Assembly: GCA_046727175.1 (NCBI GenBank)
Contig: JBKPCD010000106.1
Location: 1 to 50,259, forward strand
Direction of reading: 5' to 3'
Source of the DNA: JBKPCD01 sp046727175
Lineage (GTDB): Bacteria > Acidobacteriota > Vicinamibacteria > Vicinamibacterales > 2-12-FULL-66-21
Length of the DNA: 50,259 nucleotides
The notes under the pieces are model-generated. The model was not told where the DNA came from. It searched no databases and saw nothing but the letters and a program-made list of their open reading frames with translations. The number at the start of each line of letters is the position of its first letter. The first letter of the stretch is position 1. Positions 35,553 through 44,889 of the stretch are shown here, piece after piece. The position numbers and the translations under genes are program-made.

Positions 35553-35849
35553 TTAAGAGACGTTCTGTCGAAAATGACGACGAGCAAATTCCCTGCCGGA
35601 GCCAGTCTTCAAATACCGCTCGAACTTGAGCACAGGTTCTTCTTCGTCGAACTCGACGACAACCAGAGTTCTCCAGGGGCGGTGTTCGGCGGTGTGTGGT
35701 GACAGTCCCGCGTTGTGAGCGGCCAACCTTGCTGCCATACAGGACGTGACACCTACGTAGTAGGTGGTTGGAGCGTTAATGCTCTTGAGGATGTACAACC
35801 CGCAGATTAAGAGTCGATCAAAGAGATCAAAATAGGTCAATTTATTCAA
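35553..35849 (-). CDS. GIY-YIG nuclease family protein
   Basis: 98 residues covering a single GIY-YIG domain: GLYILKS (17-23), YYVGVTS (30-36), the Arg and HN of MAARLAAHNAG, the family block SPHTAEHRPW, and the catalytic-Glu region KFERYLKTGSGREFARRHF. It matches small stand-alone UvrC/YhbQ-like proteins. There is no ATG: the open frame starts at TTG 35849, with TTG 35840 as an alternative, so the start is unsure and a lost ATG is possible. It sits in the A/T-richer stretch between the hypothetical gene and AsmA and may have arrived with it. Confidence 0.8.
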   Translation of the reverse strand: MNKLTYFDLFDRLLICGLYILKSINAPTTYYVGVTSCMAARLAAHNAGLSPHTAEHRPWRTLVVVEFDEEEPVLKFERYLKTGSGREFARRHFRQNVS

Positions 35850-35922
35850 TGTCGATGGCGAAAGTAGCGGAACGACGGGCTGCGAGCGATGCGCTCAGTT
35901 CTAACGCATCGCAGTGCCATCG

Positions 35923-37506
35923 CTAGCCGGGACCGAGCGCACGGCGCACATCGAGCCCGAATTCCGGTTTTTCTCGAGGTCCGGAGATCCGAATAGGCAG
36001 CTTCGAGCCACCGCCCTGACGGCGGAAGAGAGGCTGCGCGACCCTCCCCAAAGCCGCCTTCCATCCGGTCGTCGTGTCGGCGAGCGTCGCGTCGAGCAGA
36101 AGGTTTCCGCGAAAATCGAGCGTCTCACGCTTTACGTCGTACGTCCCAGCGAGCTGAACGATCGCGCCTGGCACACCAAACGAAAGATCCGAGAAGGTCA
36201 GCGTGCCTGCCCGCAGCGTGAACTTACCGGATAGGCGTGACACAACACTTGGACCGTCGCCAGGGGTTTCGTTCCCCTTGCCGCGTTGACTGAGTGTGTT
36301 GATCTTTTCCTGAATGTTGACGTTCGAGAACCGCGCCTCCTTCAGGCTGAAGGTTCCGGCCAGTTCCAGTTTGTCGATGACGTCTCGATCGCCCGCTGGC
36401 AACAACAACTTTGCTGCCAGATGCATGCGTCCCGTCATGAGCGGCTTGTCGGCTTTGACCCCTAACTTCAGCACATCCTCTATCCGGCCATCGTCGATCG
36501 CGACGTCGAGTGAGATCCGGCGCCCCTTTGCATTCTCGGTTCGTACCACGGCGCCGCGCGCGATGATCAACGTTTCGATCACCCGGGCCTCGACACGCTC
36601 GAGCCACGTGTCGCCGGCGGTGCCATCGACAATGGCGTGAAAACGGGTCTTGAGCGGTACCGGTTGCGCGGCGGTATCAATTGAAAAGTCCGGCGTGTCT
36701 GTCTCTCCGTTCACGTCTATCCGTTCGAGCACGCCGGAGTAGGCACCGCGCGATGACAGCGTGCCGGCGATGCCTTTGATCGTGTCGAGATTCGCCGAGT
36801 TGAAGGCGTACTCGCCACGGATGGGGGTTTGACGCGGCTCCTCCGCCTGCCAGGGGCCAAACGTACCGTGCGTGGTAATTTCTCCGCGAGGTATTGGATT
36901 GGTGAGCGCCGCATCGAAGCTGGCGCCGCCACCGTCACCGAGACCGCGCATCACGAGATTGTGAATCTCAAATTGCCGGGGGAGCTTCCCTCGGTCTCTC
37001 GGCACGATGTCGAGCCGAGCGGTTCGTGAGACGATCTGATCGATCACGAGCCTCGACGGACTCGCCGCCCTGGGTGGCACGGCGGACCGCGCCGGCGACT
37101 CACCTCCGTTCTGGAAAGGCTCTCCGTCGTCACTGCGAACTCCGCCCGGCGGAATGCTGATCTCCAAGCGCTCCACCTCGACGGTTTTCAGGTGCAGGGG
37201 CGATCCCATGAGTCCCCACAAACCAGCGCTCGCGGAGTACGACTGAATTCGAATGAGGGGCGTGACGTCCGTGCGACCGTTATGACGTAAGGTCAGGCCC
37301 GTACCGATGATTTCAGGGCGTGGGAATACCGAGATGTGTAATGACTCGAGATCGACCTGACTGCGAAATCGTTCGTTCAAGGCTGCGATCGCGCGATCGC
37401 GCACATGAGGCGTGATGCGTGTCGCGAGCGACAGAAGAATCGCCGCGGCGATTAAGATGAGGGTGAACGCGATCAGCAGCGGCCGTCGACGCGATGCGCT
37501 AGTCAA
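35923..37506 (-). CDS. AsmA family protein
   Basis: 527 residues. One N-terminal membrane anchor (LLIAFTLILIAAAILLSLAT) is followed by an AsmA N-terminal domain (SQVDLESLHISVFPRPEIIG) and the C-terminal AsmA_2-like repeat (GKFTLRAGTLTFSDLSFGVP, AGTYDVKRETLDFRGNLLL). Members bridge the periplasm as beta-taco lipid channels or influence outer membrane assembly. The protein is short for the superfamily but complete. It starts 28 bp from a truncated gene. Confidence 0.88.
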   Translation of the reverse strand: MTSASRRRPLLIAFTLILIAAAILLSLATRITPHVRDRAIAALNERFRSQVDLESLHISVFPRPEIIGTGLTLRHNGRTDVTPLIRIQSYSASAGLWGLMGSPLHLKTVEVERLEISIPPGGVRSDDGEPFQNGGESPARSAVPPRAASPSRLVIDQIVSRTARLDIVPRDRGKLPRQFEIHNLVMRGLGDGGGASFDAALTNPIPRGEITTHGTFGPWQAEEPRQTPIRGEYAFNSANLDTIKGIAGTLSSRGAYSGVLERIDVNGETDTPDFSIDTAAQPVPLKTRFHAIVDGTAGDTWLERVEARVIETLIIARGAVVRTENAKGRRISLDVAIDDGRIEDVLKLGVKADKPLMTGRMHLAAKLLLPAGDRDVIDKLELAGTFSLKEARFSNVNIQEKINTLSQRGKGNETPGDGPSVVSRLSGKFTLRAGTLTFSDLSFGVPGAIVQLAGTYDVKRETLDFRGNLLLDATLADTTTGWKAALGRVAQPLFRRQGGGSKLPIRISGPREKPEFGLDVRRALGPG

Positions 37507-37534
37507 GGTGCGGACGCTCTGATTTCGACAGTGT

Positions 37535-37708
37535 TCATCCCTTGAGCGCTTCGAGTCGGCGAGTCGCTCGATACGGATGCTGGGTGTCGTCCCGTGCGAG
37601 GAATTGCCGGATCGAGTGGTCAGCCGCGTTCGGAACGGTCGCTCGAGCTGTCGGTGTACCGATCAACCACAAGAGCGAAATCGCGAAGAGCAGGTATCGG
37701 CCTGCCAT
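37535..37708 (-). pseudogene. 5' stump of an exported acidobacterial protein
   Basis: From ATG 37708 a signal peptide (MAGRYLLFAISLLWLIGTPT) leads to VPNAADHSIRQFLARDDTQH and PYRATRRLEA, the start of a secreted protein family I recall from acidobacteria, then LKG and a stop. Relatives continue for roughly 200 more residues. The 3' part has been lost at the junction with the AsmA gene. A TTG nine to twelve bases upstream may be the original start. Confidence 0.5.
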
Positions 37709-38073
37709 CAGTGTTCGTCGCAACTGCACTGATCGTGCCGGTGCCCGAAAGGGAGACAAGTCGAACCACCTACTCACCGAGATGCAAAAGGCTGTAGGGA
37801 CTCCCCTACGGCGAGATACACGCTCGAGGTCCGGAGAACCCAATTACGCCACCGGCACCTCAATCCATCGAGTTTCACGAGGCACACCCCGTCAGGCTTC
37901 AACCAACGTCACTGCGCACCAGCGATTCGGATCGATCGGTCGTGCCACGGACCTCTGCCGCCTCCAGCGTGGACATGAACTTGCACCAGCCCCCGTGAAC
38001 CACCCAAAACCACGCGGAGTGTGGTCGACGGTTGCTCATAGTGGTAGTCCGTCGTCTCACGATAGGAGTGAGT
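37709..38073. other. Intergenic, no gene seen
   Basis: It separates the leftward AsmA side from the rightward BON operon. No credible ORF; it must hold the BON-operon promoter, but no confident -35/-10 pair was found. Confidence 0.5.
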
Positions 38074-38475
38074 ATGCATCAGCATCGTGGTCGGTGCCTC
38101 GTCGTCGAGTTCGCCGTCGCCATCGCCTTACTCGTCCCCGTGTTCCCAGCTGGCGCACAAACGCCTCCTGACAACACGAAAGTCAACACGCGCGATCGAG
38201 CCAAAGGGGCGGCCACGGCCGATCAGCAGAGAGAAAACCCTAACGATCGGGAGATCACCCAGAAGATCCGGCGCGCGCTTATCGACGATAAAACGCTTTC
38301 AACCTATGCGCATAACGTGAAGGTCATTACTCAGGATGGACACGTGACGTTGAAGGGGCCCGTTAGGACGGCGGCCGAGAAGAGAACCGTCGAGGCGAAG
38401 GCGACCGAACTGGCAGGTGCCGGACGCGTCACCAATCAAATCAGCATTGCCCCCAGCAAGGGCTCGAAGAAGTAA
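38074..38475 (+). CDS. Exported BON-domain protein
   Basis: 133 residues. A signal peptide ends near FPAGAQ; then a single BON domain (DREITQKIRRALIDDKTLST, VKVITQDGHVTLKGPVRTAAE, AGRVTNQISI). AGGAG seven bases upstream fixes ATG 38074. BON proteins such as OsmY bind phospholipid and are induced by osmotic or envelope stress. It precedes the YflT-like gene by 12 bp, so the two form an operon. Confidence 0.92.
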   Translation: MHQHRGRCLVVEFAVAIALLVPVFPAGAQTPPDNTKVNTRDRAKGAATADQQRENPNDREITQKIRRALIDDKTLSTYAHNVKVITQDGHVTLKGPVRTAAEKRTVEAKATELAGAGRVTNQISIAPSKGSKK

Positions 38476-38487
38476 CAGGAGCATCAG

Positions 38488-39048
38488 ATGACTGACAAGA
38501 AGACCGCTGTTTTTGGACTGTATCCGAGTGTGGAGCGTGCGGAGCGTGCGGTGGACGAGCTCGTGAGTGCGCGTTTCTCCAGCGCCGACGTGTCCGTTCT
38601 CATGGCCGACAACCAGGGCTCGAAGGATTTCGCGCACGAGAAGCAGACGAAGGCGCCGGAGGGCACCACGACGGGCGTCGCCGCGGGAGGCGCGATCGGC
38701 GGCACGCTGGGATTGCTGGCGGGCATTGGGGCCCTGGCGATTCCCGGAGTCGGACCGTTCATCGCGGCGGGCCCGATCATGGGCGCGCTCGCCGGCCTCG
38801 GTGTCGGCGGAGCCGTCGGCGGGCTCGTCGGCGCACTGATCGGCATCGGCATCCCGGAGTACGAGGCGAAGCGCTATGAAGGACGATTAAAAGAAGGCGG
38901 CATCCTGCTATCCGTTCACTGCGATACGTCCGAAGAAATCACACGCGCAAAGGACATCCTCAAGCGCACGGGCGCCAACGACATTGCGTCGGCAGGTGAG
39001 GAAGCTGTCGGCGCGACATCCAAAACCCGCGACGATCGCACGCCGTAA
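38488..39048 (+). CDS. YflT-like general stress protein with a glycine-zipper hydrophobic core
   Basis: 186 residues. The N-terminus KTAVFGLYPSVERAERAVDE and the C-terminus GGILLSVHCDTSEEITRAKD form a heat-shock-17M/YflT-type alpha-beta domain split by a long Gly/Ala-rich hydrophobic stretch (GVAAGGAIGGTLGLLAGIGA onward to GALIGIGIP). The hydrophobic part probably inserts in or associates with membrane. AGGAGCATC precedes the ATG. Linked with the BON gene; likely stationary-phase or osmotic stress. Confidence 0.85.
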   Translation: MTDKKTAVFGLYPSVERAERAVDELVSARFSSADVSVLMADNQGSKDFAHEKQTKAPEGTTTGVAAGGAIGGTLGLLAGIGALAIPGVGPFIAAGPIMGALAGLGVGGAVGGLVGALIGIGIPEYEAKRYEGRLKEGGILLSVHCDTSEEITRAKDILKRTGANDIASAGEEAVGATSKTRDDRTP

Positions 39049-39546
39049 CGTCTGCGCCGGGTGGCGACTGCATGCGCGGGCCCGATCATCTGGCTCGCGC
39101 ACAGTTCATTCCCCGTCGAATTTTGTGGAAATACACGGCTCACCGCAAGAGCTTAGACTCGAATGCTGCTCTACGGCGACGATCTTGCAACCCAAAATTC
39201 CTGCGGTCATCCAGACCGCGCGCCGAGCATCCCGCACGGTGGCTCCGATTCGAGAGTCCGTCCGTCACTCATGCCCGACTTCAAACGTTCGCTATCCGCT
39301 CGGCAGAATTCCGCCGGCGATAAAGGCCAAAGACGCGCAACGGTCGGGCCCGTCAGAAGCGAATGTCTCGACCGACCGACTGACCACTCGTCACGAAGAT
39401 CGTGCGATGCAAGAGTTGCTGTGAGCGCTCGGCATCCATCGGCAGCTCAGGCGCAAGACGGCTCCACCCTCGGTGTGATCGTCCGCCCGTCGAGCGCGTG
39501 ACGCACAAATTTCGTTTCGAGCTATAGATAAAAGAGGAGATTGACC
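39049..39546. other. Intergenic, no gene seen
   Basis: About 500 bp with only low-quality open frames. The right end carries the DUF892 leader (AGAGGAG); TATAGATAAA at about 39521-39530 could be part of a -10. Confidence 0.45.
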
Positions 39547-40134
39547 ATGGCTGAGACTGGAACGCTGCATAACGCCTTCGTCGACGAACTCCGCGACGCT
39601 TATGACGCGGAAAAGCAGCTCACGAAGGCCCTTCCAAAAATGGCAAAGGCGGCAAGCTCTCCAGACTTGCGGACCGCGTTCGAGACTCACCTCGAGGAGA
39701 CGCGCGGCCAAATCGATCGCCTCGAGCAGGTCTTCGCGAGACTCGAGGAGAAGGTGCGCGGCAAACACTGCGACGGTATCGCGGGCATCATCGAAGAAGG
39801 TAAGGCGGTCATGGAGGAGGACTTCGACGAGGCTACGATGGATGCGTGTCTGATCGCTGGCGGCCAGCGTGCAGAACACTACGAGATGGCGGCCTACGGC
39901 ACGCTGGTGGCCTGGGCCCGCGCGATGGGGCATACCGAAGCTGCTGACCTCCTGCAGGAAACATTGGATGAAGAGAAAGCCGCTGACGAGAAGCTGACGT
40001 CCCTCGCCGAAAGCGGGATCAACCGCGAAGCCGCCGCTGCCGCGCATCCAGAAGACGAGGACGAAGCATTGGCGGTCTCCGCGCGGACCAAGGCTTCCAG
40101 GTCATCGGTGGCGGGGAGAGCCTCACGCCGCTAA
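39547..40134 (+). CDS. DUF892 (YciE/YciF) ferritin-like protein
   Basis: 195 residues with the DUF892 bundle: NAFVDELRDAYDAEKQLTKA, THLEETRGQIDRLEQVFARL, the Glu/His ligands in GGQRAEHYEMAAYGTLVAWA and LLQETLDEEKAADEKLTSLA. AGGAG seven bases upstream picks ATG 39547 over an in-frame TTG. A Lys/Arg/Ser tail of about 20 residues may bind nucleic acid or be disordered. YciF-like proteins are dimers with a di-metal site, induced by stress. Confidence 0.93.
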   Translation: MAETGTLHNAFVDELRDAYDAEKQLTKALPKMAKAASSPDLRTAFETHLEETRGQIDRLEQVFARLEEKVRGKHCDGIAGIIEEGKAVMEEDFDEATMDACLIAGGQRAEHYEMAAYGTLVAWARAMGHTEAADLLQETLDEEKAADEKLTSLAESGINREAAAAAHPEDEDEALAVSARTKASRSSVAGRASRR

Positions 40135-40139
40135 CCGTC

Positions 40140-40154
40140 GCGCCAAGTTGGCGC
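40140..40154 (+). terminator. Short hairpin after the DUF892 gene
   Basis: GCGCCA-AGT-TGGCGC, a perfect 6-bp stem five bases after the stop, without a clear T-run. A weak terminator at best. Confidence 0.35.
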
Positions 40155-40234
40155 TCGATCGTCCTCGCGGAACGTTCCGGCATCTTGCCGGTCGATTTGA
40201 TCTATCGGAAGGCGCGGGCCAATGAGGTTAGCAG

Positions 40235-42193
40235 ATGAGCGAGCCACTGACTGAGGCCCACCTGCGTCTTGCCGCGATCGTGGCCGACTCTGACGACGCC
40301 ATCATCAGCGACGACCCGGGGGGGACGATCACCTCGTGGAATCGAGCGGCCGAGCGGATCCTTGGCTATCTGGAAGCCGATGCGGTTGGACAGTCGATCC
40401 GGATGATCGTTCCGCCGGAGCGTTACGCGGAGGAAGAGGATTTTGTAGCGCGGATCCGAATGGGCGACAGAGTGGATCGCTATGAGACGATCCGCCTTCG
40501 CAGGGATGGCCAACGCATCCACGTCACGTTGACCGTCTCGCCCCTTCGGTCCGCGACCGGCGACATTATAGGTGCGTCGAGAATCGTCCGGGATCTGACT
40601 CTCAGCGCACGTATCCAGCATGAGTCGCTACGCCTCGCCGCGATTGTCGACTCCAGCGACGATGCGATTGTCGGCAAGGATCTGAATGGCATCATCACCT
40701 CATGGAATGCGGCTGCCGAAACGATGTTCGGCTTTACCGCGGACGAGATGATCGGCAAATCCATTCGGCTCCTGATTCCAGACGATCGCCAACAGGAGGA
40801 AGACGAGGTTCTTGCCCACATCAGGCGCGGGGAGCGTGTCGACCACTACGAGACGGTTCGCCACAGGAAGGACGGCACGTTCATTCCCGTGTCGTTGACG
40901 GTGTCGCCCATTCGAACCCTGGACGGCGTAATCATAGGCGCGTCAAAAATCGCTCGAGACATCAGCGATCGCAAGCGAGCGGACGAAGAGCGACAGCGGC
41001 TGTTGAAGATCGCCCGCGACGCGGCACAGATGAAGGACGAGTTCCTCGCCACCCTCTCGCACGAGCTACGAACGCCGCTGAACGCGATCGTCGGGTACCT
41101 CCGCATGATGCAGGCGGGCCTCATCACCGGTGACAAACAACGCCGGGCGGTGGACGTCGTCGTCCGGAACGCCACGTCTTTGACGCAAATCGTCGAAGAC
41201 GTGCTGGATGTGTCGCGTATCATCTCCGGGAAGCTCCGACTGGACGTGCAGGCGGTCGAACTCCCCTCCATCATCCAGGACACTGTGGAGACGGTGCGGC
41301 CAGCTGCCGACGCCAAGGGCATCCGGCTCGACGTGATCGTGAATCCTCGGACGGCTCCAGTCTCCGGCGACCCCGCACGTCTCCGACAGATCCTGTGGAA
41401 TCTGTGCTCGAATGCCGTGAAGTTTACTGAGCGAGGCGGACGAGTCCAGGTTCGCCTCGAACAGGTGAATTCGCACGTGGAACTCATCGTGAGCGATACG
41501 GGCATCGGAATATCGTCGGCATTCCTTCCGCACGTGTTCGAGCGCTTCCGGCAGGCGGACGCCGGCATCGACCGCGAGCGTGGCGGCCTGGGCCTGGGCC
41601 TGGCAATTTGCCGTCATCTCGTCGAACTCCAGGGAGGTCGCATCTTCGTGGACAGTGACGGACCGGGCAAAGGATCCACGTTCCGGATCGAGTTTCCAAT
41701 CAGGAGCGTGTACGCGGATCACCCGCCTGAGGATCGCGATCAGCCAGACTCCCTGCTCAGTGGCGGTCCGATCGTCGTGCCACGACTGGAGGGGATTCGA
41801 ATACTGGCGGTCGACGATGACCGCGACGCCCTCGCGCTCGTCCGCGAGATTCTCGAGACCACGGGCGCCACCGTCATCAGCGCCGATTCAGGACGTGACG
41901 CACTCGACGCGCTCGAACGGATGAACGCCGACGTGCTGGTCGCCGATTTGGGGATGCCAGGCATGAGCGGCTTCGAACTGATCGATCGTATTCGTCGCTC
42001 TTCGCGGGCGCAGATCCGCGAAATGCCGGCCGCCGCCCTTACGGCATTCGCCCGATCGGAAGATCGTACGAAAGCGCTGCGTAGTGGTTTCCAGTTACAC
42101 CTTGCGAAGCCGATTGATCCCGCTGAGCTGATGGCAGCGATCGCAGTATTGGTCAAACGCGCACGTGTTGGCGAGTTAGGCGAGAGTTCGTAG
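40235..42193 (+). CDS. PAS-PAS hybrid histidine kinase with C-terminal receiver
   Basis: 652 residues, no membrane helices. Two tandem PAS/PAC domains (about 9-122 and 130-245) are close copies of each other (LRLAAIVADSDDAI and LRLAAIVDSSDDAI). HisKA has the H-box LATLSHELRTPLNAIVGY with His276; HATPase_c has NLCSNAVKFTERGG, DTGIGI and GGLGLGLAI. The receiver carries its acceptor Asp571 in VLVADLGMPGMSG and Lys in LHLAKPIDP. GAGG precedes the ATG by seven bases. No separate output gene is adjacent; phosphorelay to another protein is likely. It may sense the same stress that the nearby genes answer. Confidence 0.95.
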   Translation: MSEPLTEAHLRLAAIVADSDDAIISDDPGGTITSWNRAAERILGYLEADAVGQSIRMIVPPERYAEEEDFVARIRMGDRVDRYETIRLRRDGQRIHVTLTVSPLRSATGDIIGASRIVRDLTLSARIQHESLRLAAIVDSSDDAIVGKDLNGIITSWNAAAETMFGFTADEMIGKSIRLLIPDDRQQEEDEVLAHIRRGERVDHYETVRHRKDGTFIPVSLTVSPIRTLDGVIIGASKIARDISDRKRADEERQRLLKIARDAAQMKDEFLATLSHELRTPLNAIVGYLRMMQAGLITGDKQRRAVDVVVRNATSLTQIVEDVLDVSRIISGKLRLDVQAVELPSIIQDTVETVRPAADAKGIRLDVIVNPRTAPVSGDPARLRQILWNLCSNAVKFTERGGRVQVRLEQVNSHVELIVSDTGIGISSAFLPHVFERFRQADAGIDRERGGLGLGLAICRHLVELQGGRIFVDSDGPGKGSTFRIEFPIRSVYADHPPEDRDQPDSLLSGGPIVVPRLEGIRILAVDDDRDALALVREILETTGATVISADSGRDALDALERMNADVLVADLGMPGMSGFELIDRIRRSSRAQIREMPAAALTAFARSEDRTKALRSGFQLHLAKPIDPAELMAAIAVLVKRARVGELGESS

Positions 42194-42502
42194 GGAGAGG
42201 AACCACGCGACGATCTCTGAGGCTGCGCGCGGGCCCTCCATCAACTCATTGCCCATGAAGTCATCTGGGCCACAAGCTTCATGCGCGTGCAGCTGACGGA
42301 TCCGGCGTAGCGCTGGCCGCATCACTGAAGTGGGCGGACGAATACCCGCCCAGCAACGTGAAACGGTACGCGTGCTCTGAGTCCACAGAGCCGCTCGGCG
42401 GCGTCGAAGCACTCGTCGATGCAAACAAATAGACCATATATCGCCGTATGCGCGAAGACCGGCCAGTACAAGCCGACGGCGGACAGCTAGTAGGAGAACC
42501 TC
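42194..42502. other. Intergenic, no gene seen
   Basis: A convergent gap between the hybrid kinase and the lmo0937-type gene. No credible ORF or clear terminator. Confidence 0.45.
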
Positions 42503-42655
42503 TTAACCAACGGTACGCCGGCCACTGATCAGGCCCACCAGAAAGAGCACAATTGCCGCAACGAGGAGAACGTGAACGAATGCCCCAATGGTGTACATAC
42601 CGACCAGTCCGAGCAGCCAGGCGACCAAGAGAATGACGGCCAACGTAAACAGCAT
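42503..42655 (-). CDS. Lmo0937-family small membrane protein
   Basis: 50 residues, two membrane helices: MLFTLAVILLVAWLLGLVGM and VHVLLVAAIVLFLVGLISG, ending RRTVG. GAGAGGAG lies five bases before ATG 42655; the longer in-frame extension is leader. The family is very common beside stress genes in soil bacteria; its function is unknown. Confidence 0.88.
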   Translation of the reverse strand: MLFTLAVILLVAWLLGLVGMYTIGAFVHVLLVAAIVLFLVGLISGRRTVG

Positions 42656-42667
42656 CGCAACTCCTCT

Positions 42668-42683
42668 CGGGGTGCTTACCCCG
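42668..42683 (-). promoter_or_regulatory. Leader hairpin abutting the ribosome site
   Basis: On the transcript, CGGGGT-AAGC-ACCCCG forms a perfect 6-bp hairpin that ends directly at the GAGAGGAG ribosome site of the lmo0937-type gene. It may influence translation or RNA stability. Confidence 0.4.
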
Positions 42684-43491
42684 CAAGCGGCCGACGTCCG
42701 TCGCCGCACGCATTCTCACTGCAAGACCTGAGCCCACGGTGTGAACCAGCTCGTTCCTCAGGGGTTCGCGCAGGGACGAATCACGATCAAAGAGGCGAAC
42801 CGCCGCAACCCTGGAGAGTTCAGACGCGACGGACTTGTAGGCGTTCCACGAAAGAGAAGACGTGTCGGGAGGCTCTACGCCTCCCGTCGAGTGGCAGGAT
42901 GATGTCGCGTCCCCGAATGGGCAGCGAGCGATGTCGCTGGTATTGGAGCAATCACGGTGCCACTGCACAATCGACGTGCAGCGGGTGCTTCGTCACATCG
43001 TCCTCTCTTATTTGTCTTTGTCGTCTGAGCACGCGACCCTTGACGAGGCGAGGGACCGGATCGCTTGGCGGCCCCTGATCCTGATCGGGGTCGCGCTTCC
43101 GCACCAGTCTTGTTGGCGGAAACCAGGTCGGGTGTGGGAGCGAGGTTGAGGGCATCGGCGTCGCCAAGTCGTGTTTCGGCGCACGCCGATGCTGCTGACG
43201 ATCTATTTCACTCCGGGGCAGCTCCTGTCGCTTCGCGGACTGAGGTGACCTCGAGCTCGCGCAACTTGAGATCCTTACTCGTGATGTCCGTGCCCCTCGG
43301 CGGCTGGCCTGCTGTGGCACCGCCGGTGGGTTGCCCTCCCGCGACAGTTTCAGCCGTGTGTAGGCGCCCTCTTCCTGGCGCTCCAGCAACCAACCTCCGA
43401 TCGGACGATCTCCTGGACGTTGCGCCGGATCCCTGAATACATCTGCGAAGGATCGGACTGCCTACCCTTTGTCTCCGGGTGACCGTCTGCG
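42684..43491. other. Long intergenic region with a possible holin-family scrap
   Basis: No intact gene. On the minus strand near 43395-43437 a frame reads RRNVQEIVRSEV, which resembles the start of YqjE/phage-holin-3-type proteins usually found beside YqjD-like genes. The rest is open only in low-quality frames. Confidence 0.35.
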
Positions 43492-43986
43492 TCAATCGCG
43501 AGTCATCGCTCGCCCGAGTAGGAAGCCAAAAACGGCGGCTACCAGCAAAGACGAACCGGGATTGTTTTTCACGAGCGTCACCACATCCCGGCTCATCCGG
43601 TTGATGTCGCGGGTGCGCACGTAGTCAGCTGTGGTGCTCAGTCGGTCCGCAGTCGCGTGCGCGAACCCGCTCACCTTTTCGCCGCCGGGCAGGCGGTCCG
43701 CTTTGTCACGTAGAGCGGATGCGGCTGTTTCGAGTCTGTCGGCAGCCATCGAACGACTGTCGTCGATTGTGTCCACCGCCGTCCGCGCCATGCCCGACAC
43801 TCGGTCTTTGACCTGAGAGGCCCGTTCAGAGAGCTCGGCGCCAGCCACCCCAACCGGGTCGCTCGCCGTCCCGATTTCATCCGACACGCGGTCTTTCGCC
43901 TGTGCCGTCTGTTCTGCCAGATCTTCACCTTTGGCCGCTACTCTGTCCGCCATGGATGCTCCGAATGAACCGCTTTTGTTAGGCAT
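43492..43986 (-). CDS. YqjD/DUF883-like membrane-anchored protein
   Basis: 164 residues. A long polar Ala/Asp/Arg-rich helix (MADRVAAKGEDLAEQTAQAK, then SQVKDRVSGMARTAVDTIDD) ends in one C-terminal helix VVTLVKNNPGSSLLVAAVFG and FLLGRAMTRD. This is the layout of YqjD/ElaB-type proteins, C-tail anchored in the inner membrane and in E. coli able to tether ribosomes in stationary phase. GAGGAG lies nine bases upstream of the ATG. Related DUF3618 proteins share the layout. Confidence 0.8.
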   Translation of the reverse strand: MPNKSGSFGASMADRVAAKGEDLAEQTAQAKDRVSDEIGTASDPVGVAGAELSERASQVKDRVSGMARTAVDTIDDSRSMAADRLETAASALRDKADRLPGGEKVSGFAHATADRLSTTADYVRTRDINRMSRDVVTLVKNNPGSSLLVAAVFGFLLGRAMTRD

Positions 43987-44763
43987 CGTCGTTCACTCCT
44001 CTTTTCGCTCATGTCCGTGCGGCCCTGCAGGCGCGCATGTTTCCGTGGCTCGTCGCCCTGTTTCGTCGTTCTCGTTCTCGTCAACCGCTCGCGCGTTTAT
44101 TCATGCCATGTCCGTGAGCTTCGTCAGCTCGACGTCGGCGCTTTTTCGGGATATTCGTTGGTTGGCGCAAGAGCCTCGAACCCCTCGGATAGCCGGAGAG
44201 GCTTGGCCCCGCCATCGACCACCCATAGTGCTCGGCGCGTTGGCGGCTGCTGGGAGTACCTCGTCGAGAACTCCATTGGGACGTCTTCTGAGTCACTGGG
44301 AGTCGTCGAACAGCACTGACCGGGCGGGCCTTGCCTTTTGGATTCAGCTCAAGCGATGCGCGCGGACTTTCCATGCACTGCCGATCGCCTTGCATTTCTT
44401 CAAGAGGACCGGAAAGGGTTTCGAGTAGCTCCTCGCCGGAGACCGCCTTGATGATCGTCCGCGGCGTCGTCCGATCTGTTCATCATCGGAGGCACTTTGC
44501 ATTCCACCGTGAACACATCGCGGAATGTGGTGACTTCGGCTATCCCTTAGCTCCCTCACAGATGCTTTCGCTGAATGATGCATCGCGGATGCCACGCGGC
44601 CGATGTGGTGATGGGAAATTGAATGATCGTGCTGTCGTGCCGAGTCACGCGGGGTAACGCTGGGAGGGGCGTGGCTTCAAATCAGCAGATCGGGTGTATG
44701 GCTCAGTTACGACGACATCAGATTTGGTCGTCAGGGTGCGCTTGTAAGCGGCGAGTGGGAACG
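43987..44763. other. Long intergenic region, no intact gene
   Basis: About 780 bp without a convincing gene. A minus-strand frame near 44400-44465 (TIIKAVSGEELLETLSGPLE) looks protein-like for some 40 codons but has no start and matches nothing I know. Confidence 0.35.
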
Positions 44764-44889
44764 CCGCTACTCATTCAATCCCGCCAAGTGAAACACCTGC
44801 ATCGGCTCATCGACGATCTCCCCGACGTGTCGCGCGTGACGCGCGGGAAGGTCCAGCTGAAGCGCGAGCCGATCGAGATGGCGGAGGCG
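44764..44889 (+). pseudogene. Histidine-kinase dimerisation-helix scrap
   Basis: LLIQSRQVKHLHRLIDDLPD then VSRVTRGKVQLKREPIEMAE matches the second HisKA helix and linker of hybrid kinases (usual form LVDDLLDVSRVTRGK). Neither the H-box nor the ATPase domain is present. It joins the phage-like segment at about 44889. Confidence 0.6.

Noticed and set aside
35316..35702. Plus-strand Cys-containing frame (NCWQNEDGTGKCREEVC)
   Set aside because: It overlaps the better-supported minus-strand repeat-protein fragment and the GIY-YIG gene, and no ribosome site is seen.
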